From positions 1 through 64,000 of the forward strand of contig NZ_JTAN02000020.1 in assembly GCF_000949135.2 (NCBI RefSeq): 64,000 nucleotides of DNA, given 5' to 3'. Positions 1 to 9,500 of the stretch are shown piece by piece. The notes under the pieces were generated by a model. It was not told the DNA's origin. It did not search any database and saw nothing but the letters and a program-made list of their open reading frames with translations. Made by a program: the position numbers and the translations under genes. Position 1 is the stretch's first letter. The number at the start of each line of letters is the position of its first letter. This DNA comes from Burkholderia sp. USMB20. GTDB taxonomy: Bacteria > Pseudomonadota > Gammaproteobacteria > Burkholderiales > Burkholderiaceae.

Positions 1-278
1 TTCGTTGCGACGGCTGGGGTTCAACTTCCTGCACCGCCGAGGCCGCTACGACCCGCCCGACAGCACCGCTTCCCTTCTTCTCCCGCGCTGCGTTTCCGTT
101 AGCGCGAAAGAGGCGTGATTCTAAGCACCCGCCCTCGTCTGCGCAACCCCCTTTGTGAAAATATTTTGAAAAGCCCCCGTGCGCTGCCGCGCACGGGGGC
201 TTGGGGTTCGTTGCACCAGGCGATCATGGCGGCGACCGACACCCGTCGCTCGCCAAGCTCCACCCGGCCGCCGGCGAA
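1..278. other. Left-edge non-coding stretch
   Basis: No convincing gene is seen here. The stretch holds the terminator of the minus-strand paaF gene at 171-202, and an AT-rich segment around 155-170 that supplies its U-tract. The first 115 bases have no reading frame with a good start and ribosome binding site, and I could not identify them; they may belong to the flank of a gene lying to the left of the window. Confidence 0.5.
165..202 (-). terminator. Rho-independent terminator of paaF
   Basis: A perfect 14-bp inverted repeat, AAGCCCCCGTGCGC (171-184) and its complement (189-202), encloses the 4-base loop TGCC. Read on the minus strand the hairpin is followed by TTTTCAAAATATT, a U-rich tail, so it ends transcripts from the minus-strand paaF gene that stops 77 bases before it. 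Confidence 0.9.
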
Positions 279-1055
279 TCAACGGTTCTTGAATACCGGT
301 TTCCGCTTCTCGACGAATGCCGCCATCCCTTCCTTCTGATCTTCGGTCGCGAACAACGAGTGGAACAGTCGACGCTCGAAATGGACGCCCTCGGCCAGCG
401 TCGTCTCGTATGCGCGGTTCACCGACTCCTTGACCATCATGACCGCCGGCAGAGAAAACTCGGCGATCGTCGTCGCAGCGGCAATCGCCTCGTCGAGCAG
501 CTTGTCGGCAGGCAGCACACGCGACACCAGCCCGGCCCGCTCCGCCTCGGCTGCATCCATGAAACGTGCGGTCAGGCACATGTCCATGGCCTTCGCCTTC
601 GAGACAGCGCGCGGCAGGCGCTGCGTACCGCCTGCGCCAGGCATCACGCCCAGCTTGATCTCGGGTTGACCGAACTTGGCCGTTTCCGCCGCGAAGATGA
701 TGTCGCACATCATCGCGAGTTCGCAGCCACCGCCGAGCGCGAAGCCCGCCACGGCAGCGATGATCGGCTTGCGGATCTCGCGGACGGTCTCCCAGTTACG
801 GGTGATGTAGTCGCCGCGGTAAACATCCATATAGGAATAGGTCGCCATCATGCCGATGTCGGCCCCGGCCGCGAACGCCTTCTCGCTCCCCGTCACGACG
901 ATTGCGCCGATCTCGTCGTCCGCGTCGAACGCTTTCAGCGCAGCGCCCAATTCATCCATCAACGCATCGTTCAGCGCATTCAGCGCCTTCGGACGATTCA
1001 GCGTGACCAGCCCGACTCGCCCCCGGGTCTCCACCAGGATGTTCTCGTAAGACAT
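279..1055 (-). CDS. paaF: Enoyl-CoA hydratase PaaF
   Basis: A 258-residue crotonase-fold protein, normal length for the family. It should hydrate 2,3-dehydroadipyl-CoA to 3-hydroxyadipyl-CoA in the beta-oxidation part of the phenylacetate pathway, in the cytoplasm. The oxyanion-hole segment FAAGADIG is at residues 61-68. The two catalytic glutamates of the family are present: E112 in [11 protein letters not shown] and E132 in GQPEIKLG. The start at 1055 gives the expected N-terminus MSYENILVE and has a purine-rich GAGGAGAAAT upstream. It is divergent from paaN across a 129-bp gap with a PaaR-like palindrome. Annotation as PaaF rather than a generic fatty-acid enoyl-CoA hydratase rests on this context. 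Confidence 0.93.
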   Translation of the reverse strand: MSYENILVETRGRVGLVTLNRPKALNALNDALMDELGAALKAFDADDEIGAIVVTGSEKAFAAGADIGMMATYSYMDVYRGDYITRNWETVREIRKPIIAAVAGFALGGGCELAMMCDIIFAAETAKFGQPEIKLGVMPGAGGTQRLPRAVSKAKAMDMCLTARFMDAAEAERAGLVSRVLPADKLLDEAIAAATTIAEFSLPAVMMVKESVNRAYETTLAEGVHFERRLFHSLFATEDQKEGMAAFVEKRKPVFKNR

Positions 1056-1122
1056 CTATTTCTCCTCGATCAATGAAATGAGAAACGCCTCGCACATGCG
1101 AATAGTTTGATGCTACCATTCT

Positions 1123-1146
1123 CCGACCAACCGGTCGGTTAATTAA
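1123..1146. promoter_or_regulatory. PaaR-like palindromic operator between paaF and paaN
   Basis: The gap between the divergent paaF and paaN genes contains the palindrome AACCGGTCGGTT (1129-1140) nested in the larger inverted repeat CCGACC-N4-GGTCGG (1123-1138), followed by AATTAA. Operators of the TetR-family repressor PaaR upstream of Burkholderia paa operons are inverted repeats built on ACCGA/TCGGT half sites, and this one fits that type. One operator here could control both directions. The regulator gene is not in the window. A possible minus-strand promoter (TTGGTC, 17 bases, AACTAT) overlaps it. Confidence 0.75.
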
Positions 1147-1184
1147 TCGATCCAACCCTTCTCAACGTCCATCAGGCCGCCGTC

Positions 1185-2891
1185 ATGACCCATGCACTGT
1201 TCACGAAGCACGAAGACACGCTGAAACACGCCCTCGCCGCCATCGAGAGCCGCGGGTACTGGAGCCCGTTCGCGGAAATGCCGAGTCCCAAAGTGTACGG
1301 GGAAAGCGCGAACGCCGATGGCGAAGCGGCGTTCAAGGCACACCTCGGCAACACGTTCGTGCTCGACCAGCCGGCGTCCGGCGGAACCGTCGGCGCGGAG
1401 CAGTCGCCGTACGGGGTCGCGCTGGGCATCCGCTACCCGAAATCGACGCCCGACGAACTGATTGCCGCAGCCGCCGCGGCCCAGCGTGCATGGCGCGAAG
1501 CCGGCCCGAGCGCCTGGATCGGCGTCAGCCTGGAAATCCTCGCGCGACTGAATCGCGCGAGCTTCGAGATTGCCTACAGCGTGATGCACACGACGGGCCA
1601 GGCGTTCATGATGGCGTTCCAGGCCGGCGGCCCGCACGCGCAGGATCGAGCACTCGAAGCGGTCGCCTACGCATGGGACGAGTTGCGTCGCATCCCCGCC
1701 GATGCGCACTGGGAAAAGCCGCAAGGCAAGAACCCGCCGCTCGCGATGCACAAGCGCTATACGATCGTCCCGCGCGGCACCGGCCTCGTGCTCGGCTGCT
1801 GCACGTTCCCGACCTGGAACGGCTATCCGGGCCTGTTCGCCGACCTGGCGACCGGCAACACGGTGATCGTCAAACCCCATCCGGGCGCGATCCTGCCGCT
1901 CGCGATCACGGTCCGCATCGCCCGCGACGTGCTGCGCGAAGCCGGCTTCGATCCGAACGTCGTCACGCTCCTCGCGACCGAGCCGAACGACGGCGCCCTT
2001 GTGCAGGACCTCGCACTGCGTCCTGAAATCAAGCTGATCGACTTCACGGGCAGCACGCAAAACGGCACGTGGCTCGAACGCAATGCCCATCAGGCACAGG
2101 TGTATACCGAGAAGGCAGGCGTCAACCAGATCGTGATCGACTCGACCGACGACCTGAAGGCCGCGGCCAAGAACATCGCGTTCTCGCTGGCGCTGTACTC
2201 CGGCCAGATGTGCACGGCACCGCAGAACATCTATGTGCCGCGCGACGGCATCCGGACGGCAGACGGTCATGCGAGCTTCGACGAAGTCGCGCAGGCCATC
2301 GCCGTCTCCGTGCAGAAGCTGACCGGCGACCCGGCGCGCTCGGTCGAACTGATCGGCGCGATCCAGAACGACGGCGTGACCGCGCGCATCGACGACGCGC
2401 GCAAGCTCGGCCGCGTGCTCGCCGACAGCCAGACGCTCCAGCACCCGGCGTTCGCCGACGCTCGCGTGCGCACACCGCTCGTGCTGCAACTCGACGTGGC
2501 CGACCGCGCGAAGTTCACGCAGGAATGGTTCGGCCCGATCTCGTTCGTGATCGCGACCGACTCGACCGCGCAGTCGCTCGATCTCGCCGGCGAAATCGCC
2601 GCGGAACATGGCGCATTGACGCTGTCCGTCTACAGTACCGACGACAAGGTCCTCGACGCTGCGCACGATGCGGCGGTGCGTGGCGGCGTCGCGCTGTCGA
2701 TCAACCTGACGGGCGGCGTGTTCGTCAACCAGTCGGCCGCCTTCTCCGACTTCCACGGCACCGGCGCGAACCCGGCCGCCAACGCGGCGCTGGCCGACCC
2801 GGCGTTCGTCGCCAACCGGTTCCGCGTGGTGCAAAGCCGCGTCCATGTTGCGCCGAAGGCAGTGCCCGCGGAAGCCGGCCAGACGGCATAA
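1185..2891 (+). CDS. paaN: PaaN/PaaZ-type oxepin-CoA pathway aldehyde dehydrogenase
   Basis: A 568-residue aldehyde dehydrogenase of the PaaN type. It should oxidise 3-oxo-5,6-dehydrosuberyl-CoA semialdehyde to the acid with NADP after ring cleavage in phenylacetate catabolism. The catalytic cysteine is C343 in SGQMCTAP and a probable general-base glutamate is E309 in YTEKAG. E. coli PaaZ is about 680 residues because it carries a C-terminal MaoC-like ring-opening hydratase; this protein ends shortly after the dehydrogenase core, so it appears to be the dehydrogenase-only form and the hydrolase must be encoded elsewhere. It is the first gene of the plus-strand paa operon, 87 bases before paaJ. 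In Burkholderia this gene is often called paaZ. Confidence 0.9.
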   Translation: MTHALFTKHEDTLKHALAAIESRGYWSPFAEMPSPKVYGESANADGEAAFKAHLGNTFVLDQPASGGTVGAEQSPYGVALGIRYPKSTPDELIAAAAAAQRAWREAGPSAWIGVSLEILARLNRASFEIAYSVMHTTGQAFMMAFQAGGPHAQDRALEAVAYAWDELRRIPADAHWEKPQGKNPPLAMHKRYTIVPRGTGLVLGCCTFPTWNGYPGLFADLATGNTVIVKPHPGAILPLAITVRIARDVLREAGFDPNVVTLLATEPNDGALVQDLALRPEIKLIDFTGSTQNGTWLERNAHQAQVYTEKAGVNQIVIDSTDDLKAAAKNIAFSLALYSGQMCTAPQNIYVPRDGIRTADGHASFDEVAQAIAVSVQKLTGDPARSVELIGAIQNDGVTARIDDARKLGRVLADSQTLQHPAFADARVRTPLVLQLDVADRAKFTQEWFGPISFVIATDSTAQSLDLAGEIAAEHGALTLSVYSTDDKVLDAAHDAAVRGGVALSINLTGGVFVNQSAAFSDFHGTGANPAANAALADPAFVANRFRVVQSRVHVAPKAVPAEAGQTA

Positions 2892-2978
2892 CCCGAATGG
2901 CTGACGTGCAAACGCCGTCACGTTCTCTACCATGAACGAATCCGCCACCCGGCGGGTTCGTTGCACATCGACACACCC

Positions 2979-4181
<1,203 letters not shown>

Positions 4182-4226
4182 CCGACGCACCGCGCGCCTA
4201 TAACGAAGTCATGAAGGAGACACTGC

Positions 4227-5018
4227 ATGTCATATCAGGCGATCCAGCTGGATATCGATCAGGCTGCCCACGTGGCCACGATCACCCTCAACCGTCCGGA
4301 CAAGCTGAACAGCTTCACGCGGACAATGCACCGCGAACTGCAGTCGGCACTCGATGAAGTAGAAACGGCCGGCGCGCGTGCGCTGATCCTGACGGGTGCG
4401 GGGCGCGGCTTCTGCGCAGGCCAGGACCTGGCCGACCTCGACTTCACGCCGGGCGCGTCCACCGACCTCGGCACGCTGATCGACGAGCATTTCAATCCAC
4501 TGATCCGCCGCCTGCAACGCATGCCGATTCCGGTGATCGCCGCCGTCAACGGCACGGCGGCCGGCGCCGGCGCAAATCTCGCGCTCGCCTGCGACATCGT
4601 GTTCGCCGCGCGCTCGAGCAGTTTCATCCAGGCCTTCGTCAAGATCGGGCTCGTGCCCGATTCGGGCGGCACATGGTTCCTGCCGCAACGCGTCGGCATG
4701 GCACGCGCGCTGGGGCTCGCCCTGACCGGCGACAAGCTCGGCGCCGAACAGGCCGAACAATGGGGCTTGATCTGGCGCGCGGTCGACGACGATGCGCTCG
4801 CCGCGTCGGCCCGTCAAGTTGCCAACCAGCTCGCGCAGCAACCGACGCTCGCGATCGCGTCGATCAAGCAGTCGATGCGCGACAGCGTCACGAATACGCT
4901 CGACCAGCAGCTCGACCTCGAGCGTGACCTGCAGCGCAAGCTCGGCCAGTCGTACGACTACGCGGAAGGCGTGAAGGCGTTCATCGAGAAGCGCGCGCCG
5001 CGGTTCGAGGGACGTTGA
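4227..5018 (+). CDS. paaG: 1,2-Epoxyphenylacetyl-CoA isomerase PaaG
   Basis: A 263-residue crotonase-fold isomerase. It should convert ring-1,2-epoxyphenylacetyl-CoA to oxepin-CoA, and also shift a double bond later in the pathway. The oxyanion segment GFCAGQDL is at residues 61-68, and the first catalytic glutamate of hydratases is replaced (GAGANLALACD), while the aspartate D145 in GLVPDSGGTW is kept, the pattern of PaaG rather than of a hydratase. A clear ribosome binding site, AAGGAGA, precedes the ATG. The stop codon is one base from the start of paaI, so the two are probably translationally coupled. Confidence 0.93.
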   Translation: MSYQAIQLDIDQAAHVATITLNRPDKLNSFTRTMHRELQSALDEVETAGARALILTGAGRGFCAGQDLADLDFTPGASTDLGTLIDEHFNPLIRRLQRMPIPVIAAVNGTAAGAGANLALACDIVFAARSSSFIQAFVKIGLVPDSGGTWFLPQRVGMARALGLALTGDKLGAEQAEQWGLIWRAVDDDALAASARQVANQLAQQPTLAIASIKQSMRDSVTNTLDQQLDLERDLQRKLGQSYDYAEGVKAFIEKRAPRFEGR

Positions 5019-5019
5019 C

Positions 5020-5472
5020 ATGACCACCTCCACCGACACGCTCGACCCCGATGCGCTCGCCCGTGCGGCGGCACGGGCCATGTACGACGCGGACGCCTGC
5101 AGCCGCGCGTTCGGCATGGAAATCGCCGAAGTGCGCGCCGGCTACGCACGCCTGCAGATGCGCGTACGGCCGGAATTCCTGAACGGGCACCAGACCTGCC
5201 ACGGCGGCATCATCTTCACGCTCGCCGATTCGACGTTCGCGTTCGCGTGCAACTCGTACAACCTGAATACCGTTGCCGCGGGCTGCTCGATCGAATACCT
5301 ACGCCCCGTCTACGGCAACGACCTGCTGACGGCCGAGGCGATCGAGCAGACACGCAGCGGCCGGCATGGCGTCTACGACATCCGCGTCACGAACCAGACA
5401 GGCGAAACGGTCGCGATGTTTCGCGGCAAATCGGCCCAGATCAAGGGCACGGTCCTCCCGGAAGACCGCTGA
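5020..5472 (+). CDS. paaI: Hydroxyphenylacetyl-CoA thioesterase PaaI
   Basis: A 150-residue hot-dog-fold thioesterase of the PaaI group. It hydrolyses stalled ring-hydroxylated phenylacetyl-CoA esters and so frees CoA when the pathway is blocked. The family signature is visible: N55, the HGG turn at 61-63, and D70 in TLADSTFAFACN. It starts one base after the paaG stop codon, and paaK follows 38 bases downstream, which places it firmly in the operon. Confidence 0.93.
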   Translation: MTTSTDTLDPDALARAAARAMYDADACSRAFGMEIAEVRAGYARLQMRVRPEFLNGHQTCHGGIIFTLADSTFAFACNSYNLNTVAAGCSIEYLRPVYGNDLLTAEAIEQTRSGRHGVYDIRVTNQTGETVAMFRGKSAQIKGTVLPEDR

Positions 5473-5510
5473 CGTCCACGGCTCGCTCATAACAATCACT
5501 GGAGACAGGC

Positions 5511-6809
5511 ATGACTACCCCGCTACCGCTCGAGCCGATCGAGACCGCTTCACGCGACGAGCTGACCGCATTACAGCTCGAACGCCTGAAATGGTCGCTC
5601 CGGCATGCGTATGAGCACTCCCCCGTCTATCGCCGCAAATTCGACGAAGCGGGCGTGCATCCCGACGACCTGAAGACACTCACGGATCTGTCGCGCTTCC
5701 CGTTCACGACCAAGAGCGACCTGCGCGACAGCTACCCGTTCGGCATGTTCGCGGTGCCTCAGGACCAGATCTCGCGCATTCACGCGTCGTCGGGCACGAC
5801 CGGCAAGCCGACCGTCGTCGGCTATACGGCACGCGACATCGATACGTGGGCGAATCTCGTCGCGCGCTCGATCCGCGCAGCCGGCGCGCGGCGCGGCGAC
5901 AAGGTTCATGTCAGCTACGGCTACGGTTTGTTCACCGGCGGGCTCGGCGCACACTACGGCGCCGAACGCGCAGGGCTCACCGTGATCCCGTTCGGCGGCG
6001 GCCAGACCGAGAAGCAGGTGCAGCTGATCCAGGATTTCCGGCCCGACATCATCATGGTGACGCCGAGCTACATGCTGTCGATCGCCGACGAGATCGAGCG
6101 CCAGGGTCTCGATCCCGCGCAGAGTTCGCTGCGCATCGGCATCTTCGGCGCGGAACCGTGGACCAACGACATGCGCGTGGCCATCGAGCAGCGGATGGGC
6201 ATCGACGCGGTCGACATCTATGGGCTGTCCGAAGTGATGGGCCCGGGCGTCGCGTCGGAATGCGTCGAGACCAAGGACGGCCCGACCATCTGGGAAGACT
6301 ACTTCTACCCGGAAATCATCGACCCCGAAACCGGCGAAGTGCTGCCGGACGGTGAACTCGGCGAGCTGGTCTTCACGTCGCTGACGAAGGAAGCGCTGCC
6401 GATCATCCGCTACCGCACGCGCGACCTCACGCGCCTGCTGCCCGGCACCGCGCGCACGATGCGCCGGATGGAAAAGATCACCGGGCGCTCGGACGACATG
6501 ATGATCGTGCGGGGCGTCAACGTCTTCCCGACGCAGATCGAGGAACAGCTGCTGAAGCAGCGCGCGCTGGCACCGCACTATCAGATCGTGCTGACGAAGG
6601 AAGGTCCGCTCGACGTGCTGACGCTCAACGTCGAGCCGTGTCCCGAAACCGCCCCCGACACGGCGGCGATCCATGCGGCCAGGCAGGCGCTCGCACACGA
6701 CATCAAGTCGCTGATCGGCGTGACGGCCGTGATCAACGTGCTGCCCGTGAACGGAATCGAGCGCTCGGTCGGCAAGGCGCGACGCGTCATCGACAAGCGC
6801 AAGGGCTGA
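5511..6809 (+). CDS. paaK: Phenylacetate-CoA ligase PaaK
   Basis: A 432-residue adenylate-forming ligase that activates phenylacetate to phenylacetyl-CoA with ATP, the entry step of the pathway, whose product is the inducer that releases PaaR. The phosphate-binding loop SSGTTGKP is at residues 93-100; the motif YGLSEVMGPG and the hinge region YRTRDLT are present downstream. GGAGACAGGC is the ribosome binding site. It is the last gene of the plus-strand paa run and faces mltA across a shared terminator hairpin. Burkholderia often carry a second paaK elsewhere, so this need not be the only copy. Confidence 0.95.
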   Translation: MTTPLPLEPIETASRDELTALQLERLKWSLRHAYEHSPVYRRKFDEAGVHPDDLKTLTDLSRFPFTTKSDLRDSYPFGMFAVPQDQISRIHASSGTTGKPTVVGYTARDIDTWANLVARSIRAAGARRGDKVHVSYGYGLFTGGLGAHYGAERAGLTVIPFGGGQTEKQVQLIQDFRPDIIMVTPSYMLSIADEIERQGLDPAQSSLRIGIFGAEPWTNDMRVAIEQRMGIDAVDIYGLSEVMGPGVASECVETKDGPTIWEDYFYPEIIDPETGEVLPDGELGELVFTSLTKEALPIIRYRTRDLTRLLPGTARTMRRMEKITGRSDDMMIVRGVNVFPTQIEEQLLKQRALAPHYQIVLTKEGPLDVLTLNVEPCPETAPDTAAIHAARQALAHDIKSLIGVTAVINVLPVNGIERSVGKARRVIDKRKG

Positions 6810-6861
6810 TACCGGCTACGGCACGAGGGCGCTCCGGAACAGCGATCATGCGCGGCCCTCG

Positions 6862-6897
6862 AAAAAACAGCCCGACCGGCCAAAACCGGTCGGGCTG
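6862..6897. terminator. Terminator between convergent paaK and mltA
   Basis: A 12-bp perfect stem, CAGCCCGACCGG (6868-6879) with its complement (6886-6897), encloses a 6-base loop. The A-run at 6862-6867 becomes a six-U tail for minus-strand transcripts, so the hairpin is a canonical terminator for mltA. On the plus strand it lacks a U-run but may still end or protect the paaK transcript. Confidence 0.85.
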
Positions 6898-6945
6898 CCT
6901 CGTCTCGATGCGCCGGCTACACGTGCGTGCCGGCGTCACCGCGGA

Positions 6946-8070
6946 TCACGAATTCGGGAACAGCAGCCACATCCGGCCGATCTGCTTCATCCGTCCGGCC
7001 TGGTCGCCGGCGTCGTCGCCGAGCCCCCAGAAATAGTCGGCCCGCACGCCGCCCTTGATCGCGGAACCCGTGTCCTGCGCGAACACGAGCCGGTTCATCG
7101 GCGTATTCGTCAGCGGACGCGTGGTCTGCAGGAACACCGGCGTGCCGAGCGGGATCGACGACGGATCGACCGCGATCGAACGCTCCGCCGTGAGCGGCAC
7201 GCCGAGCGCACCGATCGGGCCGTCCGCGCCGCCGTGCGGTGCATCTTCCTTCGTCGGCATGTCGCGGAAGAACACGAATCGCGGATTCGTGTCGAGCAAC
7301 GCATCCACGCGAGTCGGGTTCGCCTTCGCCCACGCCTTGATGCCCTGCATCGTCGCCTGGGCGGGCGTCAGCTCGCCGCGATCGAGCAGCCACTTGCCGA
7401 TCGAGCGATACGGCTGGTTGTTGGTGCCGCCGAAACCCACCCGCATCACCGAACCGTCGTCGAGCAGCACGCGTCCCGAGCCCTGCACCTGCAGGAAGAA
7501 CGCCTCGATCGGATCGTCGACCCACACGAGTTCGTTGCCGTTCAGGATGCCGGCGCGCTCGAGCTGCGCGCGAGCGGGCAGCGCGGCACCGGCGCGATAG
7601 CCGGCCGGCCAGCGGTACAGCGCGTACTGGTAAGGACCGCGACGCACGCGGGAGCCATGCAGCAGCGGCTCGTAATAGCCGGTCACGAGCCCGTCGAGCG
7701 TGCCGTCGGTGTTCGCCAGCTGAAACGGCGTGAAATACGTTTCGAAGAAGGTACGCGCGCTGCTGACGTCGAGTTCGTCGAGGCGATCGGCGGCCGCGCA
7801 GGCGCGCTGCCACGCCGGCTGCCGCGCAAGCCGCGCGCAGTTCTGCCGCAGCGCGGCCGTCGCGCCGATCAGCGAATCGTCCTGCCACCCCGGCACCTGT
7901 TGCCATGCGACAGGCGTCAGCCGCTTCGCGGCGACCTGCCCCGGCACGATCGCCGCACCGGTCGGCGGCTTGAGCGTCGACGTGCGCGTCGGCGCGCCGC
8001 CGCACGCGGCAAGCAGCGCCGCCGTCGCGACCGCCGCAACCCAGCCGGCCGCCCGCGGCCCAAACCACAT
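6946..8070 (-). CDS. mltA: Membrane-bound lytic murein transglycosylase A
   Basis: A 374-residue lipoprotein that should cleave peptidoglycan glycan strands to 1,6-anhydromuramyl products at the inner face of the outer membrane. The N-terminus is a lipoprotein signal: MWFGPR, a hydrophobic stretch, then the lipobox LLAAC. MltA-family segments follow, including VTGYYEP and, near the C-terminus, the 3D-domain part GSAIKGGVRADYFWG. I chose the ATG at 8070, which has ACGGA six bases upstream; an in-frame ATG at 8100 would add ten residues and would overlap the start of the opposite-strand small gene. It is monocistronic and ends at a strong terminator. Confidence 0.92.
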   Translation of the reverse strand: MWFGPRAAGWVAAVATAALLAACGGAPTRTSTLKPPTGAAIVPGQVAAKRLTPVAWQQVPGWQDDSLIGATAALRQNCARLARQPAWQRACAAADRLDELDVSSARTFFETYFTPFQLANTDGTLDGLVTGYYEPLLHGSRVRRGPYQYALYRWPAGYRAGAALPARAQLERAGILNGNELVWVDDPIEAFFLQVQGSGRVLLDDGSVMRVGFGGTNNQPYRSIGKWLLDRGELTPAQATMQGIKAWAKANPTRVDALLDTNPRFVFFRDMPTKEDAPHGGADGPIGALGVPLTAERSIAVDPSSIPLGTPVFLQTTRPLTNTPMNRLVFAQDTGSAIKGGVRADYFWGLGDDAGDQAGRMKQIGRMWLLFPNS

Positions 8071-8098
8071 ACAATGTCCGTTCTTGATGGAAACCGCC

Positions 8099-8242
8099 AT
8101 GTCAGATTTTCTCGACCAATATCCGATGCTCATCTTCGCGCTCGAAGCCTTCGTAGCGCTTGCCCTGCTGATCTTCATCGTCGTGTGGACGTCGTCGGGC
8201 AGGAAGAAGCACGCCCGCGGCAACGACCGCCAGCCGCGCTGA
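8099..8242 (+). CDS. 47-residue single-span membrane protein
   Basis: A very small gene: an acidic N-terminus (MSDFLDQYP), one membrane segment at about residues 9-30 (MLIFALEAFVALALLIFIVV) and a basic tail ending GRKKHARGNDRQPR. The positive charges after the span predict N-out, C-in. The consensus-like -10 box TACAAT at 8070-8075 and GGA eleven bases before the ATG support expression. It is divergent from mltA with starts only 29 bases apart and convergent with apaG, leaving a 15-base gap. I do not recognise a family; a coding origin is supported by the clean topology. Confidence 0.65.
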   Translation: MSDFLDQYPMLIFALEAFVALALLIFIVVWTSSGRKKHARGNDRQPR

Positions 8243-8257
8243 CCAGCGCCCGCACGC

Positions 8258-8632
8258 TCAATGCAGCGTGCGCGGCATGTGCAGCGCAAACTCGTCGACC
8301 GGCGCGTCGAACCGCTCGCCGTCCTCCGCCACGCAAAAGTACGCGCCGCGCATCGTGCCGACCGGCGTCGCGATCACGGCCCAGCTCGTGTATTCGAACT
8401 GTTCGCCCGGCTGCAGCAGCGGCTGGTGCCCGACGACGCCGAGCCCCTTCACTTCCTGCACGTGGTTTTCGCTGTCCGTGATGATCCAGTGACGCGCGAT
8501 CAGCTGGGCCGCGACCTGCCCGGTATTGCGGATGGTCAGCGTGTACGCGAATGCGTATTGACGTCGATCGGGGTCGGATTGTTCCGGCAAGAAGCTGGTT
8601 TTCACCGAAACGGTGAACTGATACTGACTCAT
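8258..8632 (-). CDS. apaG: ApaG family protein
   Basis: A 124-residue ApaG protein (DUF525), the usual length. The fibronectin-like fold is shown by the family segments AYTLTIRNTGQ, RHWIITDSENHVQEVKGLGVVGHQP and FEYTSWAVIATPVGTMRGAYF. ApaG has been linked to Co2+ resistance and Mg2+ efflux in enterobacteria, but its biochemical role is not settled. The ATG at 8632 is preceded by GGAAAC; longer in-frame starts upstream have no family similarity. It is divergent from rpe. Confidence 0.93.
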   Translation of the reverse strand: MSQYQFTVSVKTSFLPEQSDPDRRQYAFAYTLTIRNTGQVAAQLIARHWIITDSENHVQEVKGLGVVGHQPLLQPGEQFEYTSWAVIATPVGTMRGAYFCVAEDGERFDAPVDEFALHMPRTLH

Positions 8633-8809
8633 GATGTTTCCGCTGTAGGTAACCGCCCGCGCCGACTCGAGCGGCCGGGCCGCGGGCGCGCCGCACTGGT
8701 TCGGCATTCTATGCGGAATCGGGCCGCATCCGCACGGCCCGTCGCCGCGCACCGGGTCGCCGGACGGTAGAATGGCGGTTTTGCGCCGCAGCGTCCCCGC
8801 TCCCCTGTC

Positions 8810-9496
8810 ATGACTCAATTCCGCATCGCTCCCAGCATCCTGTCGGCCGACTTTGCACGGCTCGGCGAAGAAGTCCGCAACGTGGTCGCCGCCGGCGCCG
8901 ACTGGATTCACTTCGACGTGATGGACAACCATTATGTGCCGAACCTCACGATCGGCCCGCTCGTCTGCGAGGCGATCCGCCCGCACGTGCAGGTGCCGAT
9001 CGACGTGCACCTGATGGTGCGCCCGGTCGACCGGATCGTGCCCGATTTCGCGAAAGCCGGCGCGAACCTGATCAGCTTTCACCCGGAAGGCTCGGACCAC
9101 ATCGATCGTACGCTGTCGCTGATCCGCGATCACGGCTGCAAGGCCGGCCTCGTGTTCAACCCGGCCACGCCGTTGAACTATCTCGACCACGTGATGGACC
9201 GCCTCGACTTCGTGCTGCTGATGTCGGTGAACCCGGGCTTCGGCGGCCAGTCGTTCATTCCGGAAACGCTGAACAAGCTGCGCGAAGCGCGCGCCCGCAT
9301 CGACGCGTACACCGAGCGCACCGGCCGCGAGATCCTGCTCGAGGTCGACGGCGGCGTGAAGGCCGACAACATCGCGGAAATCGCGGCGGCCGGCGCGGAC
9401 ACCTTCGTCGCGGGTTCGGCGATCTTCGGCAAGCCCGACTACCGCACGGTGATCGACGAGATGCGTGCCGCGCTCGCCACCGTCGCGCGGAGCTGA
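8810..9496 (+). CDS. rpe: Ribulose-phosphate 3-epimerase
   Basis: A 228-residue TIM-barrel epimerase that interconverts ribulose-5-phosphate and xylulose-5-phosphate in the pentose phosphate pathway. Recognisable active-site segments are [13 protein letters not shown] (N-terminus), [37 protein letters not shown] and EVDGGVK, which hold the metal-binding His/Asp residues and the phosphate loop. A -10-like TAGAAT at 8768-8773 may be its promoter. The next gene, gph, starts four bases after the stop codon, so both are probably co-transcribed, an arrangement common in proteobacteria. Confidence 0.96.
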   Translation: MTQFRIAPSILSADFARLGEEVRNVVAAGADWIHFDVMDNHYVPNLTIGPLVCEAIRPHVQVPIDVHLMVRPVDRIVPDFAKAGANLISFHPEGSDHIDRTLSLIRDHGCKAGLVFNPATPLNYLDHVMDRLDFVLLMSVNPGFGGQSFIPETLNKLREARARIDAYTERTGREILLEVDGGVKADNIAEIAAAGADTFVAGSAIFGKPDYRTVIDEMRAALATVARS

Positions 9497-9500
9497 CGCC

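Noticed and set aside
9465-9500. Earlier GTG start for gph inside rpe
   Set aside because: It would add 12 residues without family similarity, while the GTG at 9501 has a well-placed GGAG.
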